Positions 1 through 6,640 of a stretch of DNA of 17,099 bases are shown piece by piece (position 1 is the first letter of the stretch; each line of letters begins with the position of its first letter). The stretch lies in assembly GCA_946183175.1 (NCBI GenBank), contig CAMHBH010000033.1, positions 1-17,099 on the forward strand, in the 5' to 3' direction. Origin of the DNA: an uncultured Oscillibacter sp. (GTDB taxonomy: Bacteria; Bacillota; Clostridia; Oscillospirales; Oscillospiraceae). The notes under the pieces were generated by a model that saw only the letters and a list, made by a program, of their open reading frames with translations, was not told where the DNA came from and did no database searches. A program made the translations under genes and the position numbers.

Positions 1-203
1 CCTTTGTTTTCCTGATGAACGGCGCGTGTCACGCCGGGGTGTTCGGCGGCGAGACGGTCGGCGATTTCCGCCGTTTTGTCCTTGGAACCGTCGTTTACGA
101 TGAGTATTTCCACGTCGTCCCCGCCGGGGAGCAGGGTTTCGACACAGTGTTCCATATAGTCCTGTGAGTTGTAGCAGGGCACCGCCACGCTTAACAGTTT
201 CAT
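1..203 (-). CDS. Family 2 glycosyltransferase, N-terminal part (runs off left edge)
   Basis: Only the first 67 codons are inside the window. The protein opens MKLLSVAVPCYNSQDYMEHC and continues with VEILIVNDGSKDKT, the classic GT-A start of family 2 glycosyltransferases: a first beta strand, the PCYN turn, then the nucleotide-binding IVNDGSxD block (about residues 32-40). Such enzymes transfer a sugar from a nucleotide-sugar to a lipid or cell-surface acceptor on the cytoplasmic face of the membrane. The acceptor cannot be told from this fragment, and any membrane segments would lie downstream. The ATG at 203 is preceded by an AGAGAGG ribosome binding site and, further up, a good promoter. 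It is divergent from the sulfhydrylase gene. The family call is firm; the substrate is unknown. Confidence 0.9.
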   Translation of the reverse strand, partial: MKLLSVAVPCYNSQDYMEHCVETLLPGGDDVEILIVNDGSKDKTAEIADRLAAEHPGVTRAVHQENK

Positions 204-255
204 AGTCCACGACCTCTCTGTAGTCTGTCTCTCCGCGCGCGGGCGCGGCGGAATT

Positions 256-284
256 AGGATACCAGCTTTGCGGCGGAATTGCAA
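256..284 (-). promoter_or_regulatory. Promoter of the glycosyltransferase gene
   Basis: On the minus strand TTGCAA (279-284) and TATCCT (256-261) are separated by exactly 17 bp, a good sigma-A type promoter. Transcription would begin near 249, leaving a leader of about 45 nt before the ATG at 203. The stretch between this promoter and the one at 377 shows no gene or obvious structure. Confidence 0.6.
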
Positions 285-376
285 GGGGGAAAACTTGACT
301 TTCCCCGGGTTTCCGGCCAAACCTGAACGCTTTCACACGGTAACAAAGGGGCACGTGACAAAATCTCCGGGGCCTC

Positions 377-405
377 TTGACAGGCGGCCGGAAAGCTGTT
401 ATAAT
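377..405 (+). promoter_or_regulatory. Consensus sigma-A promoter of the metY-like gene
   Basis: TTGACA (377-382) and TATAAT (400-405) match both consensus hexamers perfectly with the ideal 17-bp spacer. The predicted start of transcription is near 412, giving a leader of only about 45 nt. That is too short for a SAM riboswitch or T-box, the usual controls on such genes in Firmicutes, so any regulation is likely by a protein or by none. Confidence 0.85.
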
Positions 406-456
406 CCCTATATTCCTACTTCTGTACTATGTTGATTAGAAAGTGAGGGATTCCGA

Positions 457-1740
457 ATGGCGGATTATCACTTCGAGACCTTACAGCTCCACGCCGGACA
501 GGAGACGCCCGACCCGGCTACCGACGCCCGCGCGGTACCGATTTATCAAACGGCGTCCTACGTGTTCCACAACTCCGCGCACGCGGCGGCGCGCTTCGGG
601 CTCTCCGACGCCGGCAACATCTACGGACGGCTCACGAATCCGACGCAGGGCGTCTTGGAGCAACGAATCGCGGCGCTGGAGGGCGGCGCGGCGGCCTTGG
701 CGACGGCCTCCGGCGCGGCGGCGATTTCGTACGCCGTACAGGCCCTCGCCCGCGCCGGGGAACATATCGTCGCCCAGAAAACGATTTACGGCGGTACCTA
801 CAACCTCCTCCGGCATACGCTCCCGCTCTACGGAATCGAGACGACCTTCGTCGACATCCACGACCTGGAAGCCGTCGCGGCGGCCATACAGCCCAATACG
901 AAAGCCGTCTTCATTGAGACGCTGGGCAACCCCAATTCCGACATCCCCGACATCGACGCCGTGTCGAAACTCGCCCACGCGCGCGGCCTCCCGCTGGTCA
1001 TCGACAACACGTTCGGCACCCCCTACTGGGTTCGCCCCATCGAACACGGCGCGGACATCGTCGTGCACTCCGCCACGAAATTCTTAGGCGGACACGGTAC
1101 CACCCTGGGCGGCGTCATCGTCGATTCCGGGAAATTCGACTGGGCGGCGTCGGGGCGCTACCCGTGGATTTCCGAGGCCAACCCGAGTTACCACGGCGTC
1201 CGCTTCACGGACGCGGCGGGCCCGGCGGCTTTCGCGACGTACGTCCGCGCCATCCTCCTCCGCGACACCGGCGCGACTATCGCCCCCCTGAGCGCGTTCC
1301 TGCTCTTGCAGGGCGTCGAAACCCTCTCGCTGCGCCTCGACCGCCACGCCGGGAATACCGCGAAAGTCGTGGCGTACCTGTCCGGACACCCGCAGGTCGA
1401 ACGCGTCAACCACCCGTCGCTGTCCGCGCACCCCGACCACGCGCTCTACAAGCGCTACTTCCCGAACGGCGGCGCTTCTATCTTTACGTTCGACATCCGG
1501 GGCGGCAAGGACGAGGCCTACCGCTTTATCGACGGCCTGAAGCTCTTCTCACTGCTGGCCAACGTCGCCGACGTGAAATCGCTGGTCATCCACCCCGCCA
1601 CGACCACGCACTCGCAACTCTCCGAAGAAGAATTGCTTTCACAGGATATCCGGCCCAACACGATTCGCCTGTCCATCGGCACGGAGCACGCCGACGACAT
1701 CCTGAACGATTTGGAGCGCGGCTTCCGGGCGGCGAAATAA
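457..1740 (+). CDS. metY: O-acetylhomoserine sulfhydrylase (homocysteine synthase), PLP enzyme
   Basis: This 427-residue enzyme of the Cys/Met-metabolism PLP family is predicted to make L-homocysteine and acetate from O-acetyl-L-homoserine and sulfide, the direct sulfhydrylation route to methionine, in the cytosol. Visible family marks are the phosphate-binding YGRLTNPT (56-63), the cofactor aspartate in VIDNTFGTPY (D183) and the Schiff-base lysine in SATKFLGGHG (K208). The N-terminal FETLQLHAG and the full length of about 427 favour an O-acetylhomoserine sulfhydrylase over the shorter cystathionine gamma-synthases (about 380-400), although a methionine gamma-lyase cannot be fully excluded. 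The ATG at 457 sits behind a GTGAGGGA ribosome binding site and a consensus promoter, and a strong terminator follows. It is monocistronic; no other sulfur genes are adjacent. Confidence 0.93.
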   Translation: MADYHFETLQLHAGQETPDPATDARAVPIYQTASYVFHNSAHAAARFGLSDAGNIYGRLTNPTQGVLEQRIAALEGGAAALATASGAAAISYAVQALARAGEHIVAQKTIYGGTYNLLRHTLPLYGIETTFVDIHDLEAVAAAIQPNTKAVFIETLGNPNSDIPDIDAVSKLAHARGLPLVIDNTFGTPYWVRPIEHGADIVVHSATKFLGGHGTTLGGVIVDSGKFDWAASGRYPWISEANPSYHGVRFTDAAGPAAFATYVRAILLRDTGATIAPLSAFLLLQGVETLSLRLDRHAGNTAKVVAYLSGHPQVERVNHPSLSAHPDHALYKRYFPNGGASIFTFDIRGGKDEAYRFIDGLKLFSLLANVADVKSLVIHPATTTHSQLSEEELLSQDIRPNTIRLSIGTEHADDILNDLERGFRAAK

Positions 1741-1753
1741 AACCGATTTCAAC

Positions 1754-1793
1754 AAAGCACCGCCTTCCTTGTACACAAGGAAGGCGGTGCTTT
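1754..1793. terminator. Bidirectional intrinsic terminator between convergent genes
   Basis: A perfect inverted repeat has 19-nt arms (1754-1772 and 1775-1793) around a 2-nt centre; in practice the innermost pairs open to form the loop. The plus-strand side ends in TTTT (1791-1794) and the minus-strand side in TTTGTT. It lies between the stop of the metY-like gene (1740) and the stop of the convergent LTA-synthase-family gene (1840), so it probably serves both. Confidence 0.92.
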
Positions 1794-1839
1794 TCGTCGG
1801 GCGGTCGCGGTTTTCGCGAAAGTCGCGCTTCCGGATTTT

Positions 1840-3648
1840 TCAGCGCCCGCGGAGTTTGTAGTAGCTCCACTGACGCCACTTCGCGATATCGTCGGCGAAC
1901 ACGTCTTCTGTCGTGACGGTTCCGTCGGGGAGCATGCGGAACTGGTTTTGCACGACGGGCATTTCCCGGCGTAAGCGGTTCAAGAACGCCGTCCAGGCGT
2001 CGCGGGAACCGCGGCCGGTCAAGTCCAGAATCAGCGCGCCCAGGAACGCCGCCGACAGGCGTCCGTTGTCCGGGAGGCCCGCGCCGTCCCAGTCCAGCAA
2101 CTCCGCCGCCGCGCCGTTGCGCCATATGACGCAGGGCGTCTCGTACACGCAGAACACGTTCTCTCGCTCCCCCTCCGGCCTCGCGACATCCATGCCGAGT
2201 TCGCTATAGGCCTCCCCCAGATACGGCAGGTGGTCGCCGTAGTAGACCAGCACGACGGGCTCCGGACGCGCCGCGAAAAAGTCGCGCAGGCGTCCGAGCA
2301 TGCGGTCGGCGTCGCGCAGGCCCTCCACGTACACCTCCAGCGCCTCCCGCGTCTCCGGCGAAACGTCCACGTTCAGCGGCACGGGCGCGTACTCGTAGCC
2401 CTCGCCGTACTTCGAGTAGGGATACCCCATGTGATTCTGTATCGTCGTGGCGGCGTGGAATACGGGGTAGTCGGCGCTTGAGAAGGCGTCCTCCATCAGT
2501 CCGGCGAGGTAGTCGTCGGAGACCCAGCGGCCCCTGTACTCCGGGGCGTACATGTCCTCTATGAAGCGCGTCTCGCCCGCGCCGAACCAGCAGTAGACGT
2601 TCTCGCGGTTGTAGAACCAGGCGTTTCCGGGGTGGCAGAACGCGGTAGAGTAGCCGTCGGCGGCGAACGCGCGGAATAAACTGTCCAGATTGCGGTCGAC
2701 GGTACGCATGGCGGAGGTAGTCCCCGCGCCGAGGGCGTTGGTCTGCATTCCGGTGAACACGTCGAACTCCGTGTTTGCCGTGCCGCCCGCGAACCCCGGC
2801 ACCACCAGACGCAGGGACAGCGTATCCGGGTCGGACTGTAGCGCGTGGAGGTTCGACAGCGGGTCGTTCTCCGGCGTGAACGCGAACGCGGGCGCGTCCG
2901 TGATGTCCGAAAAGGCCTCGTTCATGACCAGTACGACGTTGACGGCTTGCGGGCTATCGGCGGCGGCGGGGGATTCCTCGTCCCAGGCCTTGGCGCGGGC
3001 GCGGTCGTACCCGGCGGGGCGGTCCACCTGGTACTTCGTGAACTGGTGGCAGAAATTGTAGGGGAAGCCGTTCTCGTTGAACACGACGGAAAGCCGGTAG
3101 GGGTTCGACACCTCTAAACTGTCGTAGAGTTCATTGGAGGCGTAGACGGTCACGAGCAGGGCGTAGAGGAGCGCGAAACAGCCCGCCGCGTACAGGAAGC
3201 GCGTCCAGGGCTTACGGGCCCTGCGGCGCGGGGCCGTCACGACGCCCAGCGCAAGCAAAACGAGCGTCACGCCCGCGACGGCGGCCATCTCGGGCACGGG
3301 CAAAGTCAGGTGATACCCGCCCAGGGCGTCCCCGGCCTCCTTCCACAGGGACAGGTCGCGCGGGAACACGGGTTCGTCGCGCACCTCGATTTTCACGCGG
3401 TTGGCTATCGACAGAACCCCCGCGACGGCGTTCGTGACCGCCGCGCCGTGGAAGACATTCCGGAACAGGAAGCCGTTCCCGCAGAGGAGTAACCCGACGG
3501 GAATGGCGTTGAGGGCGTACAGAACCGGCTTTTGCCGGAAGTTCTCCCAGACTTCCCCCATCTCGTTGGGCTGGCACCACAGCGCGAGCGCGGTCAGCCC
3601 GAACGTCAGCGCCACAGCCGCGAGCGCCGACAGGGACACGCGTTTCAA
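1840..3648 (-). CDS. LTA synthase family membrane protein (alkaline-phosphatase/sulfatase fold)
   Basis: The 602-residue protein has an N-terminal membrane part with about five hydrophobic segments (near 5-25, 41-60, 62-80, 119-139, 150-170) followed by an extracellular sulfatase-fold domain. This is the LtaS layout and close to LtaS length. Family residues are visible: the metal-ligand glutamate in VLVMNEAFSD (E244), the catalytic-threonine block GGTANTEF (T290), IQNHMGYPY (H406) and the metal-ligand YYGDHLPY (D472, H473). LtaS enzymes move glycerol phosphate from phosphatidylglycerol onto a lipid-anchored acceptor. The exact product here, true LTA or a related glycerophosphate modification, is not visible. 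I chose the TTG at 3648 because AAGGAAAGGGG lies 9 nt upstream and a promoter just beyond; the reading frame stays open to 3852, but that extension covers the promoter. Confidence 0.85.
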   Translation of the reverse strand: MKRVSLSALAAVALTFGLTALALWCQPNEMGEVWENFRQKPVLYALNAIPVGLLLCGNGFLFRNVFHGAAVTNAVAGVLSIANRVKIEVRDEPVFPRDLSLWKEAGDALGGYHLTLPVPEMAAVAGVTLVLLALGVVTAPRRRARKPWTRFLYAAGCFALLYALLVTVYASNELYDSLEVSNPYRLSVVFNENGFPYNFCHQFTKYQVDRPAGYDRARAKAWDEESPAAADSPQAVNVVLVMNEAFSDITDAPAFAFTPENDPLSNLHALQSDPDTLSLRLVVPGFAGGTANTEFDVFTGMQTNALGAGTTSAMRTVDRNLDSLFRAFAADGYSTAFCHPGNAWFYNRENVYCWFGAGETRFIEDMYAPEYRGRWVSDDYLAGLMEDAFSSADYPVFHAATTIQNHMGYPYSKYGEGYEYAPVPLNVDVSPETREALEVYVEGLRDADRMLGRLRDFFAARPEPVVLVYYGDHLPYLGEAYSELGMDVARPEGERENVFCVYETPCVIWRNGAAAELLDWDGAGLPDNGRLSAAFLGALILDLTGRGSRDAWTAFLNRLRREMPVVQNQFRMLPDGTVTTEDVFADDIAKWRQWSYYKLRGR

Positions 3649-3682
3649 TAGCGGACACCCCTTTCCTTGCGAATCACAAGGT

Positions 3683-3710
3683 ATTATAGGACTTTCGCGC
3701 GAAATGACAA
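3683..3710 (-). promoter_or_regulatory. Promoter of the LTA-synthase-family gene with palindrome in the spacer
   Basis: On the minus strand TTGTCA (3705-3710) and TATAAT (3683-3688) are 16 bp apart. Twelve of the 16 spacer bases (3693-3704) form a perfect palindrome, TTTCGCGCGAAA, abutting the -35 box. A protein bound there would block RNA polymerase, so this is a candidate repressor operator. Part of the motif, GCGCGAAAT, recurs at 3751-3759 just upstream of the divergent promoter. Confidence 0.65.
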
Positions 3711-3762
3711 GCCCAAAATTGAGAATATTCTGTAAAGTTTTTGTAACAGCGCGCGAAATTTC

Positions 3763-3791
3763 TTGTATTTTGTCGTCGCAGAGATTATAAT
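3763..3791 (+). promoter_or_regulatory. Promoter of the Spo0A-like gene
   Basis: TTGTAT (3763-3768) and TATAAT (3786-3791) have a 17-bp spacer. Transcription would start near 3798, leaving a leader of about 118 nt before the ATG at 3917. That leader is long compared with others in this window and contains two perfect hairpins. Confidence 0.6.
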
Positions 3792-3817
3792 GCCCGCAAA
3801 GGGCGAAAACGATTTTG

Positions 3818-3834
3818 AAACGGCAAGGCCGTTT
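3818..3834 (+). other. Leader hairpin 1 of the Spo0A-like gene
   Basis: AAACGGC (3818-3824) pairs perfectly with GCCGTTT (3828-3834) around the 3-nt loop AAG. It lies in the predicted untranslated leader, about 80 nt before the start codon, and is not followed by a U-run. Its role is unknown. Confidence 0.5.
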
Positions 3835-3858
3835 GACAAAGAACGTAAGCACACGACA

Positions 3859-3884
3859 AAAGCGGCCCGCGACGGGGCCGCTTT
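3859..3884. terminator. Perfect 10-bp stem-loop before the Spo0A-like gene; terminator-like on the minus strand
   Basis: AAAGCGGCCC (3859-3868) pairs with GGGCCGCTTT (3875-3884) around a 6-nt loop. Read on the minus strand the stem ends in TTTTGT, terminator-like; on the plus strand it ends in TTTGG, which is weak. It is 16 nt before the ribosome binding site of the Spo0A-like gene. It could be a leader element of that gene, or a stop for minus-strand transcripts reading through from the arginine operon, or both. Confidence 0.5.
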
Positions 3885-3916
3885 GGACGATTCCACCAGA
3901 GAGGAGAGACAGGCCT

Positions 3917-4300
3917 ATGAAAAGGCGTACGATAGACCCGGTTCTGACGGAAATTCATGATTTGCTGTACCAGTTCGGCGTGAAGGCCACGATTCAGGGC
4001 TATTTCGAGACATCCAGCGCGATATTCCTCGCCATGCGGCGACAGCAGGAGGACGACCCCTGGTTCTCCATCATGGACTTGTACCGGGAGATTTCCGAAC
4101 TCTATCACGTAGCACTCGGCGACATTGACCCGCGAATCCGGCGCGTTATCCGGATAGCGTGGAAGAACCAGCCGGAGTATCTGAGCCGAATCGCCGGGGA
4201 GGAACTGCAAACCCAGCCCTCGCCGCGACAGTTTATCGGTATACTGTCCGCGTACCTCTTGGAGCGGCGGAAACGCTACTCGGGACATGGGTCAATATAA
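3917..4300 (+). CDS. Stand-alone Spo0A C-terminal (DNA-binding) domain protein
   Basis: The 127-residue protein resembles the effector domain of the sporulation regulator Spo0A and contains nothing else: there is no receiver domain and no phosphorylatable aspartate module. By eye, TEIHDLLYQFGVKATIQGY (11-29) matches Spo0A's first effector helices and the HIKGY turn. SIMDLYREISELYHVA (51-66) matches its SITKQLYPSIAKRF region. DPRIRRVIRIAW (71-82) takes the place of the recognition helix (SRVERAIRHAIEVAW in Bacillus), and RQFIGILSAYLLER (104-117) the last helix. The start is ATG 3917 behind GAGGAGAG; an upstream in-frame ATG at 3815 lies in the leader and lacks a ribosome binding site. It is divergent from the LTA-synthase-family gene. 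It is predicted to be a cytosolic DNA-binding protein; targets and signal are unknown. Confidence 0.75.
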   Translation: MKRRTIDPVLTEIHDLLYQFGVKATIQGYFETSSAIFLAMRRQQEDDPWFSIMDLYREISELYHVALGDIDPRIRRVIRIAWKNQPEYLSRIAGEELQTQPSPRQFIGILSAYLLERRKRYSGHGSI

Positions 4301-4467
4301 AAGCGTGAAGCTGTCCGGTGCCCGTGCGGGAAGAAAAACAGCGGTATGATGCCTGAGCTGGTGGGCCCCTCCGGGCCTCCGACCTGCCTCCCCGCCGTGC
4401 GGGGAAAGCGTCGCGCGGCGACAAATTAGATTAACGCGCATGCCCGCACGACGCGGGGGAGTTTCCT
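4301..4467. other. GC-rich intergenic region with serial stem-loops
   Basis: This gap lies between the convergent ends of the Spo0A-like gene and argF. I see no gene. It holds several short stems: GGCCC/GGGCC (4364-4377), CCCCGC/GCGGGG (4390-4404), GTCGC/GCGAC (4410-4422) and CCCGC/GCGGG (4443-4457). On the minus strand a weak CAGC/GCTG stem (4339-4360) is followed by TTTTT (4334-4338) and is the best, though poor, candidate terminator for the arginine operon. No U-run follows any stem on the plus strand. It could be a structured RNA or simply a composite terminator. Confidence 0.4.
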
Positions 4468-5448
4468 TTACGACATGAGCTCGTACATCACGGCCTTGAT
4501 GGTGTGCATGCGGTTCTCGGCCTCGTCAAAGACTATCGAGCGCGGCGACTCGAATACCTCGTCCGTCACTTCCATGGCGTCCCGGTGGAAGCGCTCGCCC
4601 ATTTCGCGCCCGATGTCCGTCTTGCGGTCGTGGTACGACGGCAGGCAGTGCATGAAACGGCACTGTTCCCCGGCTTTGTCCATCAGTTCCGTTGTCACCT
4701 GGTACGGGGCCAGCGCGTCAATGCGTTCCTGCCACACCTCCACGGGTTCCCCCATCGAGACCCAAACGTCCGTATAGAGCACGTCCGCGCCCCGTACGGC
4801 CTCCGCAGGGGCCTCCGAAAACTCGAGTACCGCCCCGGTCTCCTTCGCGATTTCCTGACAGGTTTCTACTAATTCCGCCCCGGGCCAGTAGGACTTCGGC
4901 GCGCAGGCCACGAAATGCAGTCCCATCTTCGCGCAGCCGACCATAAGACTGTTGCCCATATTGAAACGCGCGTCGCCCAGGTAGACCAGCTTCGCGCCGC
5001 GCAGCTTCCCGAAATGCTCCTGAATCGTCAGGAAGTCGGCCAGTACCTGCGTCGGGTGGAACTCGTTCGTCAGGCCGTTGAAGACCGGAACCCCGGCGTA
5101 GCGCGCGAGTTCGTCTACGATGGACTGCCCGTAGCCCCGGTACTCGATTCCGTCGTACATCCGCCCGAGTACCCGCGCGGTGTCCGCGATGCTCTCCTTG
5201 ACGCCCATCTGACTGCCCGTGGCAATGTAACTGCTCCCCATGCCGAGGTCGCGCGCCGCCACTTCGAACGCGCAACGCGTCCGGGTGGAAGTCTTCTCGA
5301 AAATCAGCGCGACGTTTTTGCCGTCCAAGTAGCGGTGCGGAACGCCCGCTTTCTTTTTGGCTTTGAGGTCGGCGGCGGTGTCGAGAAACTGCCGTATTTC
5401 GTCGGGCGTGAAGTCCAACAGCTTTAGAAAGTGGGTGTGATTTTTCAT
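4468..5448 (-). CDS. argF: Ornithine carbamoyltransferase
   Basis: The 326-residue enzyme makes citrulline from ornithine and carbamoyl phosphate, the sixth step to arginine, as a cytosolic trimer in this family. Signature blocks are present: carbamoyl-phosphate binding STRTRC (54-59), HPTQ (131-134), the ornithine-side DVWVSMGE (227-234) and the catalytic-cysteine MHCLP (266-270). Together these identify an ornithine rather than an aspartate carbamoyltransferase. The length is normal. The ATG at 5448 is preceded by GGAGGAATT, 13 nt after the argD stop, and it is the last gene of the minus-strand operon. A catabolic OTC of the arginine deiminase pathway would look similar, but the neighbours argue for biosynthesis. 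Confidence 0.96.
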   Translation of the reverse strand: MKNHTHFLKLLDFTPDEIRQFLDTAADLKAKKKAGVPHRYLDGKNVALIFEKTSTRTRCAFEVAARDLGMGSSYIATGSQMGVKESIADTARVLGRMYDGIEYRGYGQSIVDELARYAGVPVFNGLTNEFHPTQVLADFLTIQEHFGKLRGAKLVYLGDARFNMGNSLMVGCAKMGLHFVACAPKSYWPGAELVETCQEIAKETGAVLEFSEAPAEAVRGADVLYTDVWVSMGEPVEVWQERIDALAPYQVTTELMDKAGEQCRFMHCLPSYHDRKTDIGREMGERFHRDAMEVTDEVFESPRSIVFDEAENRMHTIKAVMYELMS

Positions 5449-5461
5449 AATTCCTCCGGGT

Positions 5462-6640
5462 TCAGGAAAGAACCTTCTTCATAATGGCGAGGCCGTCGTC
5501 CATCTCCTGTTTCGTGACGACCAGCGGCGGCAACAGGCGCATTCCCGCGCCCGCCGTCAGGACGAGTAAGCCGCCGTCAATCAGGCGGTTCGCGAGTTCG
5601 CGGTTGCTGTAGCCGTCCGCGACCGAGATACCAATCATGAGCCCCATGCCGCGCGTCGCGCCGAAACAGGGCAGTTGCAAGGCCTCAATGGATTCGCGCA
5701 GGTAGCGCCCCTTCTCCGCGACTTCCGCTAAAAACGCGTCGCTGAGCGTGTCCAGTACGACCAGCGCGGCGGCGGCGCAGACGGGGTTCCCGCCGAATGT
5801 CGTGGCGTGGGTGCCGGGGCCGAGTACGTCCCGGCACTTTTCGTTCGCCAGTATGCCGCTCATGGGGAGCCCGCCCGCGATTCCCTTCGCGAACGTCAGC
5901 GCGTCGGGCGTCACGCCGTACTGCTGGAACGCGAACAGCGTACCCGTCCGCCCGACGCCCGTCTGTACTTCGTCGACTAACAGGAGCCAGTCGCGCTCGG
6001 CGCAGAGCTTCGACAGCGCCGCGACGTAGTCCTTATCCAGCGGCAACACGCCGCCCTCGCCCTGTACCAGTTCGACCAGTACGGCGCAAACGTCCTCCCC
6101 CGCGACGGCGTTCAGGGCGTCCATGTCGTTGGCGTCGGCGTAGCGGAAGCCCTCCGTGAACGGGAAGAAATAGTTGTGGAAGACTTCCTGCCCGGTGGCC
6201 TTGAGGGTGGTAATCGTGCGCCCGTGGAAGGAGTTCTTGAGGCTGATAATCGTCGCGCGGCCCTGCCCGTAGCGGTCGAAACTGTACTTGCGCGCCAGCT
6301 TGATGAGGCCCTCGTTGGCCTCGCCGCCGCCGTTGGCGAAAAACGCCGCTCTCATTCCGGTACGCTTACAGAGAATCTCCGCAAGTTTCGCGGCGGGTTC
6401 CGTATAGAACAGGTTGGAGACGTGTCCCAGTTTCCGCGCCTGCGCCGCGATAGCGTCGGCCCACGGCGCATAACCGTAGCCCAAATCGCACACGCCGATA
6501 CCGCTCGTAAAGTCGATGTACTCCCGGCCCTCGGGGTCGTAGAGCCGCGAGCCCTGCCCGTGGTCGATAACCACCGGAAAGCGCCCGTAAGTCGGCATAA
6601 TGTACTGTTGGGTCAACGCCCGGATTTCTTCGGATGTCAA
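5462..6640 (-). CDS. argD: Acetylornithine aminotransferase (PLP)
   Basis: The 392-residue class III aminotransferase makes N-acetylornithine from N-acetylglutamate semialdehyde and glutamate. YGRFPV and FTSGIGV are typical of the N-terminal region. The cofactor aspartate is in LVDEVQTGVGRTG (D223) and the Schiff-base lysine in TFAKGIAGGLPMSG (K252). The start is a TTG at 6640 with AAGGGAG upstream; its TTGA overlaps the stop of the preceding hydrolase gene, so translation is probably coupled. The next ATG is 15 codons in and would cut into the conserved start. One oddity: the usual N-S-G-A/T-E-A-N cofactor-phosphate loop reads NGGGEAN (103-109), a Ser-to-Gly change. This subgroup often also accepts succinyl-diaminopimelate precursors. 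Confidence 0.95.
   Translation of the reverse strand: MTSEEIRALTQQYIMPTYGRFPVVIDHGQGSRLYDPEGREYIDFTSGIGVCDLGYGYAPWADAIAAQARKLGHVSNLFYTEPAAKLAEILCKRTGMRAAFFANGGGEANEGLIKLARKYSFDRYGQGRATIISLKNSFHGRTITTLKATGQEVFHNYFFPFTEGFRYADANDMDALNAVAGEDVCAVLVELVQGEGGVLPLDKDYVAALSKLCAERDWLLLVDEVQTGVGRTGTLFAFQQYGVTPDALTFAKGIAGGLPMSGILANEKCRDVLGPGTHATTFGGNPVCAAAALVVLDTLSDAFLAEVAEKGRYLRESIEALQLPCFGATRGMGLMIGISVADGYSNRELANRLIDGGLLVLTAGAGMRLLPPLVVTKQEMDDGLAIMKKVLS

Noticed and set aside
412..456. SAM riboswitch or T-box ahead of the metY-like gene
   Set aside because: The leader predicted from the consensus promoter is only about 45 nt and shows no such fold or motif.
1812..1821. TTTCGCGAAA palindrome just beyond the LTA-synthase-family gene, resembling the TTTCGCGCGAAA at its promoter
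   Set aside because: TCGCGA cores are common in this CpG-rich DNA, and two sites at opposite ends of a gene are too little to call a system.
3649..3852. A 68-residue N-terminal extension of the LTA-synthase-family protein, since the frame stays open to 3852
   Set aside because: The extension spans the promoter (3683-3710) and has no ribosome binding site; the TTG at 3648 has a strong one and begins the first membrane helix.
4301..4467. Signal recognition particle RNA or another known ncRNA, because of a GGCCC-GGAG-GGGCC stem on the minus strand
   Set aside because: The conserved SRP apical loop (GGAA closed by the CAGG and AGCAG internal-loop strands) is absent, and no other known RNA motif fits.
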